Shown: positions 1 to 11,127 of the stretch, in pieces | How positions within the stretch are numbered: the stretch's first letter is position 1 | How the letters are laid out: each line of letters starts with the position of its first letter | DNA from: Pantoea eucalypti | Lineage (GTDB): Bacteria; Pseudomonadota; Gammaproteobacteria; Enterobacterales; Enterobacteriaceae | Direction: 5' to 3' | Length of the DNA: 64,000 bases | Assembly: GCF_009646115.1 (NCBI RefSeq) | Contig: NZ_CP045720.1 | Coordinates: 1,302,001 to 1,366,000 of the forward strand | Made by a program: the position numbers and the translations under genes | The notes under the pieces: generated by a model | The model's database searches: none | Told to the model about the DNA's origin: nothing | What the model saw: only the letters and a program-made list of their open reading frames with translations

Positions 1-88
1 TTACCGCGCTAACATGCCTTCAGAGCGTGAAAGAAAACGCGGCGAGCGCATCGCAGTCACAAACCTGCGCAGCCCGGACGAAGTTTAA
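1..88 (+). CDS. nuoB: NADH-quinone oxidoreductase subunit B, 3' end only
   Basis: The reading frame starting at base 2 runs to a TAA at 86-88 and gives the last 28 residues of NuoB, ending in SERERKRGERIAVTNLRSPD followed by EV. This matches the C-terminus of E. coli NuoB as I recall it. NuoB is the peripheral-arm subunit that carries cluster N2, the last iron-sulfur cluster before ubiquinone; its cluster ligands lie upstream of the window. It precedes nuoC on the same strand with a 113-bp gap, as expected for the nuo operon. The gene is truncated only by the window edge. Confidence 0.93.
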   Translation, partial: YRANMPSERERKRGERIAVTNLRSPDEV

Positions 89-201
89 AACCGTATGGAT
101 GGAAAAGAGCGCCTGCAGCAGAACATCACAATTTAATGCATGGCCCCATCCTGACGCCTTCATTTGAGTGCCTGAGACCAGGCCGGAATGGTGAGTAACG
201 T

Positions 202-2001
202 ATGACAGATTTGACCACGCAAGATCTCGCTCAGCCTTCATGGCAAACCCGTGATCACCTTGATGACCCGGTGATCGGCGAGTTGCGTAACCGTTTTGGG
301 CCGGATGCCTTCACTGTACAGCCAACCCGCACCGGCATTCCGGTGGTCTGGGTTAAGCGTGAACAGATACTGGAAATTACCGAGTTCCTGCGTAAATTAC
401 CGAAGCCTTACGTCATGCTGTATGACCTGCATGGCGTGGATGAGCGTTTACGTACCCACCGTGCAGGCCTGCCTGCGGCGGATTTTTCCGTTTTCTACCA
501 CCTGCTGTCGATTGAACGCAACCGCGACATCATGCTCAAGGTGGCACTCTCTGAAAACGACATGCATCTGCCGACCATCACCCGTCTTTTCCCGAATGCC
601 AACTGGTATGAGCGTGAAACCTGGGAGATGTTTGGTATTACCTTTGATGGTCACCCGCACCTGACGCGCATCATGATGCCGTCTACCTGGGAAGGCCATC
701 CGCTGCGTAAAGATTACCCGGCGCGCGCCACCGAATTCGATCCTTTCACGCTGACTAAGCAGAAAGAAGATTTAGAGATGGAGGCGCTGACCTTTAAGCC
801 TGAAGACTGGGGCATGAAGCGCAGCACCACCAACGAAGACTTCATGTTCCTGAACCTCGGGCCTAACCACCCGTCGGCGCACGGTGCGTTCCGCATCATC
901 CTGCAGCTGGACGGTGAAGAGATTGTCGACTGCGTACCTGACATCGGTTATCACCATCGTGGTGCCGAAAAGATGGGTGAGCGTCAGTCCTGGCACAGCT
1001 ACATTCCTTACACTGACCGTATCGAGTACCTCGGCGGCTGCGTGAACGAAATGCCTTACGTGCTGGCGGTAGAAAAACTGGCCGGTATCGTGGTGCCCGA
1101 TCGCGTAAACGTGATCCGCGTGATGCTCTCTGAGCTGTTCCGCATTAACAGCCATCTGCTTTATATCTCGACCTTTATTCAGGACGTCGGCGCGATGACG
1201 CCGGTGTTCTTTGCCTTTACCGATCGCCAGAAAATCTATGATGTGGTTGAAGCCATTACCGGTTTCCGTATGCACCCGGCCTGGTTCCGTATCGGTGGTG
1301 TAGCACACGACCTGCCGCGAGGCTGGGAACGTCTGCTGCGTGACTTCCTGGACTGGATGCCGAAGCGTCTGAAGGAATATGACAAAGCGGCACTGCGTAA
1401 CACCGTGCTGATTGGTCGTTCTAAAGGCGTTGCTGCTTACAATATGGAAGAGGCGCTGGCGTGGGGCACGACCGGTGCCGGTCTGCGTGCCACGGGTCTC
1501 GACTTTGACGTGCGCAAATGGCGTCCATACTCAGGCTACGAAAACTTCGATTTCGAAATTCCGGTCGGCGACGGCGTCAGCGATGCTTACAGCCGTGTTC
1601 AGCTGAAGATGGAAGAGATGTGGCAGTCGCTGCGTATCCTTGAGCAGTGTCTCAACAATATGCCAGAGGGGCCGTTTAAAGCGGATCACCCGCTGACCAC
1701 GCCACCACCGAAAGAGCGTACGCTGCAGCACATCGAAACGCTGATCACCCACTTCCTGCAGGTTTCGTGGGGACCGGTGATGCCAGCCAATGAATCGTTC
1801 CAGATGATTGAAGCGACGAAAGGGATCAACAGCTACTACCTGACCAGCGATGGCAGCACCATGAGCTACCGCACCCGCGTGCGTACGCCGAGCTTCCCGC
1901 ATCTGCAGCAGATTCCTTCAGTAATCCGTGGCAGCCTGGTATCCGACCTGATCGTATATCTGGGTAGTATCGATTTTGTTATGTCAGACGTGGACCGCTA
2001 A
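202..2001 (+). CDS. nuoC: NADH-quinone oxidoreductase subunit C/D (fused NuoCD)
   Basis: 599 residues, close to the E. coli fused NuoCD (about 600). The N-terminal third (about 1-180) is the 30-kDa NuoC domain, with the [20 protein letters not shown] signature near residue 135. After a linker, the rest is the 49-kDa NuoD domain, with [14 protein letters not shown] near residue 216 and the GYHHRGAEK motif. NuoD lines the quinone site next to cluster N2. The C-terminus ([20 protein letters not shown]) is typical of the family. The fusion of NuoC and NuoD is normal in enterobacteria. The ATG at 202 follows a modest GTGAG ribosome site. nuoE starts two bases after the stop, so translation is probably coupled. 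Confidence 0.98.
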   Translation: MTDLTTQDLAQPSWQTRDHLDDPVIGELRNRFGPDAFTVQPTRTGIPVVWVKREQILEITEFLRKLPKPYVMLYDLHGVDERLRTHRAGLPAADFSVFYHLLSIERNRDIMLKVALSENDMHLPTITRLFPNANWYERETWEMFGITFDGHPHLTRIMMPSTWEGHPLRKDYPARATEFDPFTLTKQKEDLEMEALTFKPEDWGMKRSTTNEDFMFLNLGPNHPSAHGAFRIILQLDGEEIVDCVPDIGYHHRGAEKMGERQSWHSYIPYTDRIEYLGGCVNEMPYVLAVEKLAGIVVPDRVNVIRVMLSELFRINSHLLYISTFIQDVGAMTPVFFAFTDRQKIYDVVEAITGFRMHPAWFRIGGVAHDLPRGWERLLRDFLDWMPKRLKEYDKAALRNTVLIGRSKGVAAYNMEEALAWGTTGAGLRATGLDFDVRKWRPYSGYENFDFEIPVGDGVSDAYSRVQLKMEEMWQSLRILEQCLNNMPEGPFKADHPLTTPPPKERTLQHIETLITHFLQVSWGPVMPANESFQMIEATKGINSYYLTSDGSTMSYRTRVRTPSFPHLQQIPSVIRGSLVSDLIVYLGSIDFVMSDVDR

Positions 2002-2003
2002 TT

Positions 2004-2519
2004 ATGCACGATCAACACATTGCCATTAAAACGATCGACCCTAACGAGGTCTTCGTGCTGAGCGCGGAAGAGCATCACGCTATTGAGCACGAAAAACACC
2101 ACTACGAAGATGCGCGTGCAGCCTCCATTGAAGCGCTGAAGATCGTGCAGAAACAGCGCGGCTGGGTGCCGGACGGCGCAATCAACGCGATTGCCGACGT
2201 ACTGGGTATCCCGGCGAGTGATGTTGAAGGGGTGGCGACGTTTTATAGCCAGATCTTCCGTCAGCCGGTTGGCCGTCATGTGATCCGTTATTGTGACAGC
2301 GTGGTCTGTCACATCACCGGTTATCAGGGCATCCAGTCCGCACTGGAGCAGCAGCTGAATATCAAACCGGGTCAAACCACTGCTGATGGCCGCTTTACGC
2401 TGCTGCCAACCTGCTGCCTGGGTAACTGTGACAAGGGCCCAACGATGATGGTGGATGAAGACACGCATGTTCATCTGACGCCAGAAGGCATTCCCTCTTT
2501 GCTGGAGCAGTATCAATGA
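2004..2519 (+). CDS. nuoE: NADH-quinone oxidoreductase subunit E
   Basis: 171 residues, slightly longer than E. coli NuoE (166) because of a variable N-terminus. This is the 24-kDa flavoprotein subunit with a thioredoxin-like fold that holds the 2Fe-2S cluster N1a. The four ligands are visible in CDSVVC (residues about 95-100) and in LPTCCLGNC further on. With NuoF and NuoG it forms the NADH dehydrogenase module in the cytoplasm. The ATG at 2004 lies two bases after the nuoC stop. The 3' end overlaps the nuoF start by four bases (ATGA), indicating translational coupling. Confidence 0.97.
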   Translation: MHDQHIAIKTIDPNEVFVLSAEEHHAIEHEKHHYEDARAASIEALKIVQKQRGWVPDGAINAIADVLGIPASDVEGVATFYSQIFRQPVGRHVIRYCDSVVCHITGYQGIQSALEQQLNIKPGQTTADGRFTLLPTCCLGNCDKGPTMMVDEDTHVHLTPEGIPSLLEQYQ

Positions 2520-3862
2520 CAATCAAACAGATCATTCGTACTGCTGAAACCCATCCGCTCACCTGGCGGATGCGTGACGACAAGCAACCTGTCTGGCTAG
2601 ATGAATATCGCAGCAAGAACGGCTATGCCGGTGCGGAAAAAGCGCTGAAAAGCATGTCACAGGATGAAATTGTCGCGGCAGTCAAAGACTCCGGCCTGAA
2701 AGGGCGCGGCGGTGCAGGCTTCTCTACCGGTCTGAAGTGGAGCCTGATGCCGAAAGATGAGTCGATGAACATCCGTTACCTGCTGTGTAACGCCGATGAA
2801 ATGGAGCCAGGCACCTATAAAGACCGCCTGCTGATGGAGCAGATGCCTCACCAGCTGGTGGAAGGAATGCTGATCAGCGCCTTTGCGCTAAAGGCCTACC
2901 GTGGCTACATCTTCTTACGTGGCGAATACATTGAAGCGGCGGTGCATCTGCGTCGTGCGATTGCTGAAGCCACGGAAGCGGGCTATCTCGGTAAAAATAT
3001 TCTCGGTACCGGCTTCGACTTTGAGCTGATCGTCCATACCGGCGCAGGGCGTTATATCTGCGGCGAAGAGACGGCACTGATTAACTCACTGGAAGGCCGT
3101 CGTGCTAACCCGCGTTCCAAGCCGCCATTCCCGGCGAGTGCGGGCGCGTGGGGCAAACCGACCTGCGTGAACAACGTAGAGACCCTCTCGAACGTGCCGG
3201 CGATTCTGGCCAACGGTGTGGAGTGGTACAAAAACATCTCTAAAAGCGAAGATGCCGGTACCAAAATGATGGGCTTCTCCGGGCGGGTTAAAAATCCCGG
3301 CGTCTGGGAGCTGCCATTCGGTATCACCGCCCGTGAGATCCTGGAAGATTATGCAGGCGGCATGCGTGACGGACTGAAGTTCAAGGCCTGGCAGCCCGGC
3401 GGCGCAGGGACTGACTTCCTGACCGACCAGCACCTGGATCTGCCGATGGAATTTGCCAGCATTGGCAAAGCGGGCAGTCGTCTGGGTACGGCGCTGGCAA
3501 TGGCCGTTGATCACGAGATCAACATGGTTTCCCTGGTGCGTAACCTGGAAGAGTTCTTTGCCCGTGAGTCGTGCGGCTGGTGTACTCCGTGTCGTGACGG
3601 TCTGCCGTGGAGCGTGAAAATTCTGCGTGCGCTGGAGCAGAAGCAGGGCCAGCCAGGAGATATTGAAACCTTACTGCAACTCTGCCGTCAGCTTGGCCCG
3701 GGTAAAACCTTCTGTGCGCATGCGCCGGGTGCGGTTGAGCCGCTGCAGAGTGCGATTAAATATTTCCGTGAAGAGTTTGAAGCCGGCATGGCGCCGCAGG
3801 TGTTTGGCAATACCCGTGCCATTGGCGGGATCCAGCCAAACCTGTTGAAAGCGCGCTGGTAA
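2516..3862 (+). CDS. nuoF: NADH-quinone oxidoreductase subunit F (NADH/FMN binding)
   Basis: 448 residues (E. coli 445). NuoF binds NADH and FMN and carries the 4Fe-4S cluster N3, where electrons enter complex I. The glycine-rich [13 protein letters not shown] motif near residue 64 is the nucleotide-binding loop. [19 protein letters not shown] is the FMN/NADH region, and [12 protein letters not shown] with the later [11 protein letters not shown] supplies the four cysteines of N3. It starts inside the nuoE stop (ATGA overlap). A 110-bp gap with two hairpins separates it from nuoG, unlike the tight spacing elsewhere in the operon. Confidence 0.98.
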   Translation: MTIKQIIRTAETHPLTWRMRDDKQPVWLDEYRSKNGYAGAEKALKSMSQDEIVAAVKDSGLKGRGGAGFSTGLKWSLMPKDESMNIRYLLCNADEMEPGTYKDRLLMEQMPHQLVEGMLISAFALKAYRGYIFLRGEYIEAAVHLRRAIAEATEAGYLGKNILGTGFDFELIVHTGAGRYICGEETALINSLEGRRANPRSKPPFPASAGAWGKPTCVNNVETLSNVPAILANGVEWYKNISKSEDAGTKMMGFSGRVKNPGVWELPFGITAREILEDYAGGMRDGLKFKAWQPGGAGTDFLTDQHLDLPMEFASIGKAGSRLGTALAMAVDHEINMVSLVRNLEEFFARESCGWCTPCRDGLPWSVKILRALEQKQGQPGDIETLLQLCRQLGPGKTFCAHAPGAVEPLQSAIKYFREEFEAGMAPQVFGNTRAIGGIQPNLLKARW

Positions 3863-3895
3863 TTCACCAAAAAACGGAACAGGCCTGGTGCCGCC

Positions 3896-3953
3896 GCCCC
3901 GACAATGTCGTGCGTCGGGGCAAGAATATGATTAACGCTCGTCTCTGACGAGC
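3896..3953 (+). other. Twin intercistronic hairpins between nuoF and nuoG
   Basis: The 110-bp nuoF-nuoG spacer contains two perfect inverted repeats in a row: gccccgac/gtcggggc (3896-3903 and 3914-3921) and gctcgtc/gacgagc (3937-3943 and 3947-3953). Neither is followed by a T run, so they are probably not intrinsic terminators. By position they could protect mRNA ends, pause transcription or act as processing sites that set subunit ratios; this role is inferred. Confidence 0.6.
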
Positions 3954-3972
3954 CTTACGGAAGCATGTCACT

Positions 3973-6696
3973 ATGGCTACAATTCATGTAGACGGTAAAG
4001 AGTATGATGTGAACGGAGCGGACAACCTGCTACAGGCATGTCTCTCTCTGGGCCTTGATATTCCTTACTTTTGCTGGCATCCGGCGCTGGGAAGCGTTGG
4101 GGCCTGCCGCCAGTGTGCGGTAAAGCAATTCCAGAATGCCGAAGATACCCGCGGCCGTCTTGTCATGTCCTGCATGACACCGGCCTCTGACGGCACATTC
4201 ATCTCCATCGATGATGGCGAAGCGAAAGAGTTCCGCGAAAGCGTGGTGGAGTGGCTGATGACCAACCACCCGCACGACTGTCCGGTGTGCGAAGAGGGCG
4301 GTAACTGTCACCTGCAGGATATGACAGTAATGACCGGCCACAGCTTCCGCCGCTATCGCTTCACCAAACGTACTCACCGTAATCAGGATCTCGGTCCGTT
4401 CATCTCCCACGAGATGAACCGCTGTATCGCCTGTTACCGCTGTGTGCGTTACTACAAAGATTATGCCGATGGCAAAGATCTGGGTGTCTACGGCGCGCAT
4501 GACAACGTCTACTTTGGTCGCCCGGAAGATGGCACGCTGGAAAGCGAGTTCTCTGGCAACCTGGTTGAAATCTGCCCGACCGGCGTCTTCACGGATAAAA
4601 CCCACTCAGAACGCTATAACCGTAAATGGGATATGCAGTTTGCGCCGAGCATCTGCCAGCAGTGCAGTGTCGGCTGTAACACCAGCCCGGGTGAGCGTTA
4701 TGGTGAGTTGCGTCGTATTGAAAACCGCTATAACGGCACCGTAAACCACTACTTCCTGTGTGACCGTGGCCGCTTTGGCTATGGCTACGTGAACCGCAAA
4801 GATCGTCCACGCCAGCCGATGCTGCTGCGCGGCAATGACTGGGTTACGCTGAACGCAGAGCAGGCGGTCAATGCCGGTGCAGATTTGCTGCGTCAGGCGA
4901 AGAAAGTGATTGGCATCGGCTCGCCGCGCGCCAGCGTTGAAAGTAACTTTGCACTGCGTGAACTGGTGGGCGCAGAGAACTTCTCAACCGGTATGCCAGC
5001 GGACGAGCAGGCCCGTCTTGAACTGATGCTCAAAGTCCTGCGCGAAAGCGGTGTCTATACGCCATCGCTGCGTGAAATTGAAAGCTACGATGCGGTGCTG
5101 GTGCTGGGTGAAGACCTTACACAGGTTGGTGCTCGCGTGGCACTCTCTGTCCGTCAGGCGGTAAAAGGCAAAGCGCGTGATATGGCCGCTGCGCAGAAAG
5201 TCGCAGACTGGCAGATCGCCGCCATTATGAACATCGGTCAGAACGCGAAGCATCCTCTGTTCGTTACCCATGTTGATGAAACCCGTCTGGATGATATCGC
5301 GGCATGGAGCTATCGTGCGCCGGTTGAAGATCAGGCGCGCCTCGGCTTCGCTATCGCCAGTGCACTGGATGAATCTGCTCCGGCAGTGACCGATTTCGAC
5401 AGCAAGCTCAACGGGAAAATGGACGTTGTCGTTCAGGCGCTGGCCGGCGCGAAAAAGCCATTAATCATCTCCGGTACTCACTCAGGCAGCAGCGCAGTCA
5501 TTGAAGCCGCAGCGAACGTGGCGAAAGCCCTGAAGGCACGCGGCGCAGATGTCGGCATTACTCTGCTGGCGGGTCACGCCAACAGCATCGGTCTGGGCAT
5601 GATCGGCGGTAATCCGCTGGAGCATGCGCTGGAGCAACTGAGCAACGGTGAAGCCGATGCGCTGGTGGTGCTGGAAAATGACCTCTATCGTCACGCACCA
5701 AAAGCCGTGGTGGATGCAGCCCTGGCGCAGACCACGAACGTGATTGTGGTTGATCATCAGCGTACAGCCACGCTGGAGAAAGCGGGTCTGGTGTTATCCA
5801 CCGCCAGCTTCGCTGAAAGTGATGGTACGTCAATTAACCATGAAGGCCGCGCACAGCGTTTCTTCCAGGTTTACGATCCTGCCTATTACGACAGCAACGT
5901 TGTGATGCTGGAAAGCTGGCGCTGGCTGCACTCGCTGCACAGCACGCTGGAAAGCCGTCACGTGGACTGGACGCAGCTCGATCACGTGATCGATGCCGTG
6001 GTGACCCGTCTGCCACAGCTCGCGGGTATTAAAGAAGCGGCACCTGATGCCAGCTTCCGCATCCGTGGTCAGAAACTGGCGCGTTCTCCAATACGTAACA
6101 GTGGACGTACTGCGATGCGCGCGAATATCAGCGTTCATGAACCGCGTCAGCCGCAGGACCAGGACACCATGTTCGCCTTCTCTATGGAAGGGAACAACCA
6201 GCCATCAGCTCCGCGTTCGCAGATTCCGTTTGCCTGGGCTCCAGGCTGGAACTCACCGCAGGCGTGGAACAAGTTCCAGGCTGAAGTGGGCGGCAAACTG
6301 CGTCATGGCGATCCGGGCGTACGCCTGTTTGAAGCCAGCAACAGTGAGCTGCCATGGTTCACAACCGTTCCTGCCGCGTTTGTCAGTGATGCGAAGTGGC
6401 GTGTGGCGCCTCTCCACCGGTTGTTCGGTAGCGAAGAGATGTCACAGCGTTCACCGGTCTTCCAGCAGCGCATGACAGAGCCTGCATTGGTGATTAACCC
6501 GGAGGATGCAGCGAAGCTGGGCGTCAACAATGGCGCGGCGGTTGAATTCAGCTGTGCCGGCGAGACAGTGCGTCTGCCGGTCCGTTTCTCGGCGTCACTG
6601 CAGGCGGGTCAGATTGGTCTGCCGCTGGGTATGCCGGGCGTTCCGCCATTCCTGGCGAACGGTAAAATCGACACTCTGCAGGAGGCGGCGCAATGA
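3973..6696 (+). CDS. nuoG: NADH-quinone oxidoreductase subunit G
   Basis: 907 residues (E. coli about 908). This is the largest peripheral-arm subunit, carrying a chain of iron-sulfur clusters between NuoF and NuoI. The N-terminal ferredoxin domain has [15 protein letters not shown] (2Fe-2S N1b). The [16 protein letters not shown] stretch gives the histidine and cysteines of N5, and CIACYRC plus EICPTG belong to N4. CQQCSVGCN with LCDRGRFG near residues 228-265 is the off-path N7 site found in E. coli-type enzymes. The C-terminal two-thirds is the molybdopterin-oxidoreductase-like domain, which has lost its cofactor in this family. The stop overlaps the nuoH start (ATGA). Confidence 0.98.
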   Translation: MATIHVDGKEYDVNGADNLLQACLSLGLDIPYFCWHPALGSVGACRQCAVKQFQNAEDTRGRLVMSCMTPASDGTFISIDDGEAKEFRESVVEWLMTNHPHDCPVCEEGGNCHLQDMTVMTGHSFRRYRFTKRTHRNQDLGPFISHEMNRCIACYRCVRYYKDYADGKDLGVYGAHDNVYFGRPEDGTLESEFSGNLVEICPTGVFTDKTHSERYNRKWDMQFAPSICQQCSVGCNTSPGERYGELRRIENRYNGTVNHYFLCDRGRFGYGYVNRKDRPRQPMLLRGNDWVTLNAEQAVNAGADLLRQAKKVIGIGSPRASVESNFALRELVGAENFSTGMPADEQARLELMLKVLRESGVYTPSLREIESYDAVLVLGEDLTQVGARVALSVRQAVKGKARDMAAAQKVADWQIAAIMNIGQNAKHPLFVTHVDETRLDDIAAWSYRAPVEDQARLGFAIASALDESAPAVTDFDSKLNGKMDVVVQALAGAKKPLIISGTHSGSSAVIEAAANVAKALKARGADVGITLLAGHANSIGLGMIGGNPLEHALEQLSNGEADALVVLENDLYRHAPKAVVDAALAQTTNVIVVDHQRTATLEKAGLVLSTASFAESDGTSINHEGRAQRFFQVYDPAYYDSNVVMLESWRWLHSLHSTLESRHVDWTQLDHVIDAVVTRLPQLAGIKEAAPDASFRIRGQKLARSPIRNSGRTAMRANISVHEPRQPQDQDTMFAFSMEGNNQPSAPRSQIPFAWAPGWNSPQAWNKFQAEVGGKLRHGDPGVRLFEASNSELPWFTTVPAAFVSDAKWRVAPLHRLFGSEEMSQRSPVFQQRMTEPALVINPEDAAKLGVNNGAAVEFSCAGETVRLPVRFSASLQAGQIGLPLGMPGVPPFLANGKIDTLQEAAQ

Positions 6697-7670
6697 GCTG
6701 GTTAACACCGGACGTTATCGACATTCTGCTGGCCATTGTTAAAGCCATTGTGATTCTGCTGGTGGTTGTGGCCTGCGGCGCGTTCATGAGCTTCGCCGAG
6801 CGTCGTCTGCTCGGCCTGTTCCAGAACCGTTACGGACCTAACCGCGTCGGCTGGGGCGGCTCGCTCCAGCTGGTTGCGGACATGATCAAAATGTTCTTTA
6901 AAGAGGACTGGGTTCCGCCATTTACCGACCGCTTTATCTTTACCCTTGCGCCGGTTATTGCCTTTGTTTCTCTGCTGCTGGCCTTTGCTATCGTGCCAGT
7001 GTCGCCAACCTGGATGGTGACAGACCTGAATATCGGTCTGCTGTTCTTCCTGATGATGGCGGGCCTTGCGGTCTACGCCGTGCTGTTTGCTGGCTGGTCG
7101 AGTAACAACAAATACTCGCTGCTGGGTGCGATGCGCGCCTCGGCGCAGACGCTGAGCTACGAAGTGTTCCTGGGTCTGTCGCTGATGGGTGTGGTGGCGC
7201 AGGCGGGCTCGTTCAACATGAACGATATCGTCAACAGCCAGACGCACCTGTGGAACATCATTCCGCAGTTCTTTGGTTTCGTAACCTTCTGTATTGCTGG
7301 CGTGGCGGTGTGTCACCGTCATCCCTTTGACCAGCCAGAAGCGGAGCAGGAACTGGCAGATGGTTATCACATTGAATATGCCGGCATGAAGTTTGGCCTG
7401 TTCTTTGTCGGCGAATATGTGGCGATTACCACCGTTTCAGCGCTGATCGTAACGCTGTTCTTTGGTGGCTGGCACGGACCTTTCCTGCCGCCGTTCATCT
7501 GGTTCGCCCTGAAAACGGCGTTCTTTATGATGATGTTCATCCTGATTCGTGCTGCGCTTCCGCGTCCACGCTACGACCAGGTGCTGTCATTCGGCTGGAA
7601 AGTGTGTCTGCCGTTGACGCTGTTGAACCTGCTGGCGACTGCCGCAGTGATTCTCTACACAGCGCCGTAA
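6693..7670 (+). CDS. nuoH: NADH-quinone oxidoreductase subunit H
   Basis: 325 residues, the E. coli length. This polytopic inner-membrane subunit sits at the junction of the two arms and helps form the quinone cavity. The [19 protein letters not shown] signature is near residue 36, and the conserved acidic loop [20 protein letters not shown] lies in the second half. About eight hydrophobic segments can be read. It starts within the nuoG stop codon (ATGA overlap) and ends 11 bases before nuoI, in keeping with a single transcript. Confidence 0.97.
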   Translation: MSWLTPDVIDILLAIVKAIVILLVVVACGAFMSFAERRLLGLFQNRYGPNRVGWGGSLQLVADMIKMFFKEDWVPPFTDRFIFTLAPVIAFVSLLLAFAIVPVSPTWMVTDLNIGLLFFLMMAGLAVYAVLFAGWSSNNKYSLLGAMRASAQTLSYEVFLGLSLMGVVAQAGSFNMNDIVNSQTHLWNIIPQFFGFVTFCIAGVAVCHRHPFDQPEAEQELADGYHIEYAGMKFGLFFVGEYVAITTVSALIVTLFFGGWHGPFLPPFIWFALKTAFFMMMFILIRAALPRPRYDQVLSFGWKVCLPLTLLNLLATAAVILYTAP

Positions 7671-7681
7671 GGGGTTAACAA

Positions 7682-8224
7682 ATGACTTTGAAAGATATTG
7701 TCGTAGGCTTTGGCACGACAGTTCGCAGTATCTGGCTGATAGGGCTGCACGCCTTTGCCAAACGTGAAACGCAGATGTACCCGGAAGAGCCGGTTTATCT
7801 GCCGCCACGCTATCGTGGCCGTATCGTGTTAACCCGCGATCCGGATGGTCAGGAGCGTTGCGTCGCCTGTAACCTGTGTGCGGTTGCCTGTCCGGTTGGC
7901 TGTATTTCACTACAGAAAGCCGAGACCAAAGATGGCCGCTGGTACCCGGAGTTCTTCCGCATCAACTTCTCACGCTGTATTTTCTGCGGCATGTGTGAAG
8001 AAGCCTGTCCGACCACCGCGATTCAGCTTACCCCGGATTTCGAACTGGGTGAGTTTAAGCGTCAGGATCTGGTGTATGAAAAGGACGATCTGCTGATTTC
8101 GGGACCGGGTAAATATCCGGAGTACAACTTCTACCGCATGGCAGGTATGGCGATTGACGGTAAAGATAAGGGCGAAGCGGAAAACGAAGCCAAGCCTATC
8201 GACGTCAAAGGCTTATTACCTTAA
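7682..8224 (+). CDS. nuoI: NADH-quinone oxidoreductase subunit I (ferredoxin-like)
   Basis: 180 residues, the same as E. coli NuoI. It carries two 4Fe-4S clusters (N6a and N6b) bound by the motifs [15 protein letters not shown] and [12 protein letters not shown], near residues 60 and 99. It passes electrons from NuoG to cluster N2 in NuoB. An N-terminal amphipathic helix docks it onto the membrane arm. A ribosome site (aaggggtt) precedes the ATG at 7682. A longer nuoJ-frame ORF overlaps its 3' end, but the real nuoJ start lies after its stop. Confidence 0.97.
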   Translation: MTLKDIVVGFGTTVRSIWLIGLHAFAKRETQMYPEEPVYLPPRYRGRIVLTRDPDGQERCVACNLCAVACPVGCISLQKAETKDGRWYPEFFRINFSRCIFCGMCEEACPTTAIQLTPDFELGEFKRQDLVYEKDDLLISGPGKYPEYNFYRMAGMAIDGKDKGEAENEAKPIDVKGLLP

Positions 8225-8234
8225 GGAGCAAGGC

Positions 8235-8786
8235 ATGGAATTTGCGTTTTATCTTTGCGGACTGGTGGCGGTGCTGACGACGTTGCGCGTCATTACCCAC
8301 ACCAATCCGGTACATGCGTTGCTGTACCTGATCGTTTCGCTGTTATCGATCGCGGGCGTCTTCTTCTCTATGGGTGCCTATTTTGCGGGTGCGCTGGAGA
8401 TCATCGTCTACGCTGGCGCCATCATGGTGCTGTTCGTCTTCGTCGTTATGATGCTGAACCTGGGCAAGCAGACGGAGAAGCAGGAGCGTGAGTGGCTCAG
8501 CCCGTCATTGTGGATTGGTCCCGGCATCGTCTCGTTGCTGCTGCTGGTGGTGATGATTTACGCCATCCTGACGGCGAATGACCAGGGCATTGATGGCACC
8601 ATCATCGACGCCAAAGCGGTCGGCATCAGCCTGTTTGGTCCTTATGTGCTGGCGGTTGAACTGGCTTCTATGCTGCTGCTGGCAGGTCTGGTCGTGGCGT
8701 TCCATATCGGTCGTGAAGAGCGTCAGGGCGAAGTCCTGAGTAACCGTAATGCTGACGCCGCTCAGGTGAAAAAGGAGAACGCATGA
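8235..8786 (+). CDS. nuoJ: NADH-quinone oxidoreductase subunit J
   Basis: 183 residues from the ATG at 8235 ([10 protein letters not shown]...), which has a perfect AAGGAG ribosome site (8223-8228) and matches the family length (E. coli 184). The open frame extends upstream to 8154 inside nuoI, but that extension is hydrophilic and not family-like. NuoJ is a membrane-arm subunit with five hydrophobic segments, including the conserved [20 protein letters not shown] stretch whose pi-bulge helix couples quinone chemistry to proton movement. The stop overlaps the nuoK start. Confidence 0.96.
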   Translation: MEFAFYLCGLVAVLTTLRVITHTNPVHALLYLIVSLLSIAGVFFSMGAYFAGALEIIVYAGAIMVLFVFVVMMLNLGKQTEKQEREWLSPSLWIGPGIVSLLLLVVMIYAILTANDQGIDGTIIDAKAVGISLFGPYVLAVELASMLLLAGLVVAFHIGREERQGEVLSNRNADAAQVKKENA

Positions 8787-9085
8787 TCCCGTTACAACAT
8801 GGATTGATTCTTGCTGCCGTGCTGTTTGTCCTTGGACTGACGTCGCTGGTGATACGCCGCAATCTGCTGTTTATGCTGATCGGCCTTGAAATCATGATCA
8901 ACGCCGCCGCCTTAGCTCTGGTGGTTGCCGGGAGCTACTGGGGTCAGGCCGATGGACAGGTGATGTATATCCTGGCGATCAGCCTGGCGGCAGCGGAAGC
9001 CAGTATTGGTCTGGCGCTGCTGCTTCAGCTCTATCGTCGTCGTCAGACGCTGAACATTGATACTGTGAGCGAGATGCGCGGATGA
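8783..9085 (+). CDS. nuoK: NADH-quinone oxidoreductase subunit K
   Basis: 100 residues, the E. coli length. Three transmembrane helices hold the two conserved membrane glutamates, visible in [14 protein letters not shown] (Glu near residue 36) and [17 protein letters not shown] (Glu near 72). These residues form part of the central hydrophilic proton path of complex I. It starts in an ATGA overlap with nuoJ and ends in one with nuoL, so nuoJ, nuoK and nuoL are tightly coupled. Confidence 0.97.
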   Translation: MIPLQHGLILAAVLFVLGLTSLVIRRNLLFMLIGLEIMINAAALALVVAGSYWGQADGQVMYILAISLAAAEASIGLALLLQLYRRRQTLNIDTVSEMRG

Positions 9086-10917
9086 ATCTTCTCTATTTAA
9101 CTGTCTTGTTTCCGCTGATCGGCTTTCTGCTGTTAGCGTTTTCCCGCGGTCGCTGGTCTGAGAACCTGTCGGCCACGGTAGGTATGGGATCGGTGGGTCT
9201 GGCAGCATTGACTACAGTGATGCTCGGATTCGAGTTCTTCGCCAGTGGTCAGCAAGCCTATACCCAGTCACTCTGGACCTGGATGCATGTCGGCAACTTC
9301 GACATGAAAGTGAACCTGACGCTGGATGGCCTGTCTCTGACCATGCTGTCAGTCGTCACCGGTGTTGGCTTCTTCATTCATATGTTCGCCTCCTGGTATA
9401 TGCGTGGAGAAGAGGGCTACTCCCGCTTCTTCGCCTATACCAACCTGTTTATCGCCAGCATGGTTGTTCTGGTGCTGGCCGATAACCTGATGCTGATGTA
9501 TCTGGGCTGGGAAGGGGTAGGGCTCTGCTCTTATCTGCTGATCGGCTTCTACTACAGCAATCCGGAAAACGGCAAAGCGGCGATGAAAGCCTTTATCATC
9601 ACCCGCGTGGGCGACGTCTTCCTGGCATTCGGCCTGTTCATTCTCTACAACGAGCTGGGCACGTTGAACTTCCGCGAGATGATGGAACTGGCGCCGGCGC
9701 ACTTTGCCGCAGACAACCATATGCTGCAGTGGGCAACGCTGATGCTGCTGGGTGGCGCGGTCGGTAAATCGGCACAGTTGCCGTTGCAGACCTGGCTGGC
9801 TGATGCGATGGCCGGTCCGACACCGGTTTCAGCACTGATCCACGCCGCGACCATGGTGACAGCGGGTGTTTACCTGATTGCCCGCAGCCACGGTCTCTTC
9901 CTGCTGACGCCGGAAGTGCTGCATCTGGTCGGCATCGTCGGGGCAATTACCCTGGTGCTGGCGGGCTTTGCCGCGCTGGTACAGACCGACATCAAACGTG
10001 TTCTCGCTTACTCCACCATGAGCCAGATTGGTTACATGTTCCTGGCGTTGGGTGTTCAGGCGTGGGATGCGGCGATTTTCCATCTGATGACGCACGCCTT
10101 CTTTAAAGCGTTACTGTTCCTCTCTTCGGGTTCAGTGATTCTGGCCTGCCATCACGAGCAGAACATCTTCAAAATGGGTGGCCTGCGCAAGAGCATTCCG
10201 CTGGTCTACACCTGCTTCCTGGTTGGCGGCGCGGCGCTGGCGGCACTGCCGCTGATTACGGCGGGCTTCTACAGTAAAGATGAGATTCTGTTCGGCGCAC
10301 TGGCTAACGGTCACATCAACCTGATGTTTGCGGGTCTGGTAGGGGCGTTCCTGACCTCTATCTACACCTTCCGCATGATCTTCATCGTGTTCCACGGCGA
10401 AGAGAAAATTCATGCGCACGCCGGTAAAGGCATTACCCATCATCTGCCGCTGATTGTACTGCTGCTGCTCTCTACCTTCATTGGTGCGCTGATTACGCCA
10501 CCGCTGGCGGGTGTATTGCCAGCCAGTGAGTTTGGTGAAGCGGGCAAAGTGGGACTGGAAATCACCTCGGGCGTCGTAGCGATTGTCGGCATTCTGATCG
10601 CTGCTGCGCTGTGGCTGGGCAAACGTGAGCTGGTTACCCGTATCGCAAACAGTGCGCCAGGCCGCTTCTTCGGCACCTGGTGGTTTGCGGCCTGGGGCTT
10701 CGACTGGCTCTACGATAAAGTGTTCGTTAAACCCTACCTGGGCATTGCGTGGCTGCTGAAGCGCGACCCACTGAATGGTCTGATGAACCTGCCTGCGCTG
10801 CTGTCACGCATTGCCAACAAAGGCCTGGTTGTCAGTGAGAACGGCTACCTGCGCTGGTACGTTGCGTCAATGAGCCTGGGTGCCGTACTGGTGCTGGCTC
10901 TGCTGCTGGTGATTTAA
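9082..10917 (+). CDS. nuoL: NADH-quinone oxidoreductase subunit L (antiporter-like)
   Basis: 611 residues (E. coli 613). This is the distal antiporter-like proton channel, related to Mrp subunits. The core has [18 protein letters not shown] with the conserved glutamate near residue 144, and [20 protein letters not shown] with the conserved lysine near 229. [15 protein letters not shown] marks the start of the long lateral helix that runs along the membrane arm. It overlaps nuoK by four bases. A 210-bp spacer with a palindromic element follows, so nuoM is not directly coupled to it. Confidence 0.98.
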   Translation: MNLLYLTVLFPLIGFLLLAFSRGRWSENLSATVGMGSVGLAALTTVMLGFEFFASGQQAYTQSLWTWMHVGNFDMKVNLTLDGLSLTMLSVVTGVGFFIHMFASWYMRGEEGYSRFFAYTNLFIASMVVLVLADNLMLMYLGWEGVGLCSYLLIGFYYSNPENGKAAMKAFIITRVGDVFLAFGLFILYNELGTLNFREMMELAPAHFAADNHMLQWATLMLLGGAVGKSAQLPLQTWLADAMAGPTPVSALIHAATMVTAGVYLIARSHGLFLLTPEVLHLVGIVGAITLVLAGFAALVQTDIKRVLAYSTMSQIGYMFLALGVQAWDAAIFHLMTHAFFKALLFLSSGSVILACHHEQNIFKMGGLRKSIPLVYTCFLVGGAALAALPLITAGFYSKDEILFGALANGHINLMFAGLVGAFLTSIYTFRMIFIVFHGEEKIHAHAGKGITHHLPLIVLLLLSTFIGALITPPLAGVLPASEFGEAGKVGLEITSGVVAIVGILIAAALWLGKRELVTRIANSAPGRFFGTWWFAAWGFDWLYDKVFVKPYLGIAWLLKRDPLNGLMNLPALLSRIANKGLVVSENGYLRWYVASMSLGAVLVLALLLVI

Positions 10918-10998
10918 AGATTGATGAGCGGGGCAGGTTAGTTAATCTGCCCATTGAGAATGTCAAAAATTGTCCTGAGCAAGGGCGTTATCGTCGCA

Positions 10999-11083
10999 GC
11001 CAGTCTGGTTACCGCCAGCGCGCAGCAACCGGAGCATACCGAGGTATGTGAGGATTGCGAGCACTGCCGGGAATCAAACTGGC
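10999..11083. repeat. 85-bp imperfect palindromic element between nuoL and nuoM
   Basis: Bases 10999-11083 form a long imperfect inverted repeat. The left arm begins gccagtctggtt and ends ggagcatac. The right arm begins gtatgtgaggattgcgag and ends aatcaaactggc. The two arms pair almost throughout around a centre near 11040. There is no T run, so it is not a standard terminator. The form resembles short dispersed palindromic elements of enterobacteria; I cannot assign a family name without a search. It lies in a 210-bp non-coding gap inside an otherwise compact operon. Confidence 0.7.
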
Positions 11084-11127
11084 AAGTAAGATAGCCCGAA
11101 CTAAGACAAAGAAAAGGGAAGTGTGCC

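Noticed and set aside
8154..8234. Longer nuoJ starting inside nuoI
   Set aside because: The added residues are hydrophilic and unlike NuoJ, and the ATG at 8235 has a perfect ribosome site and the right length.
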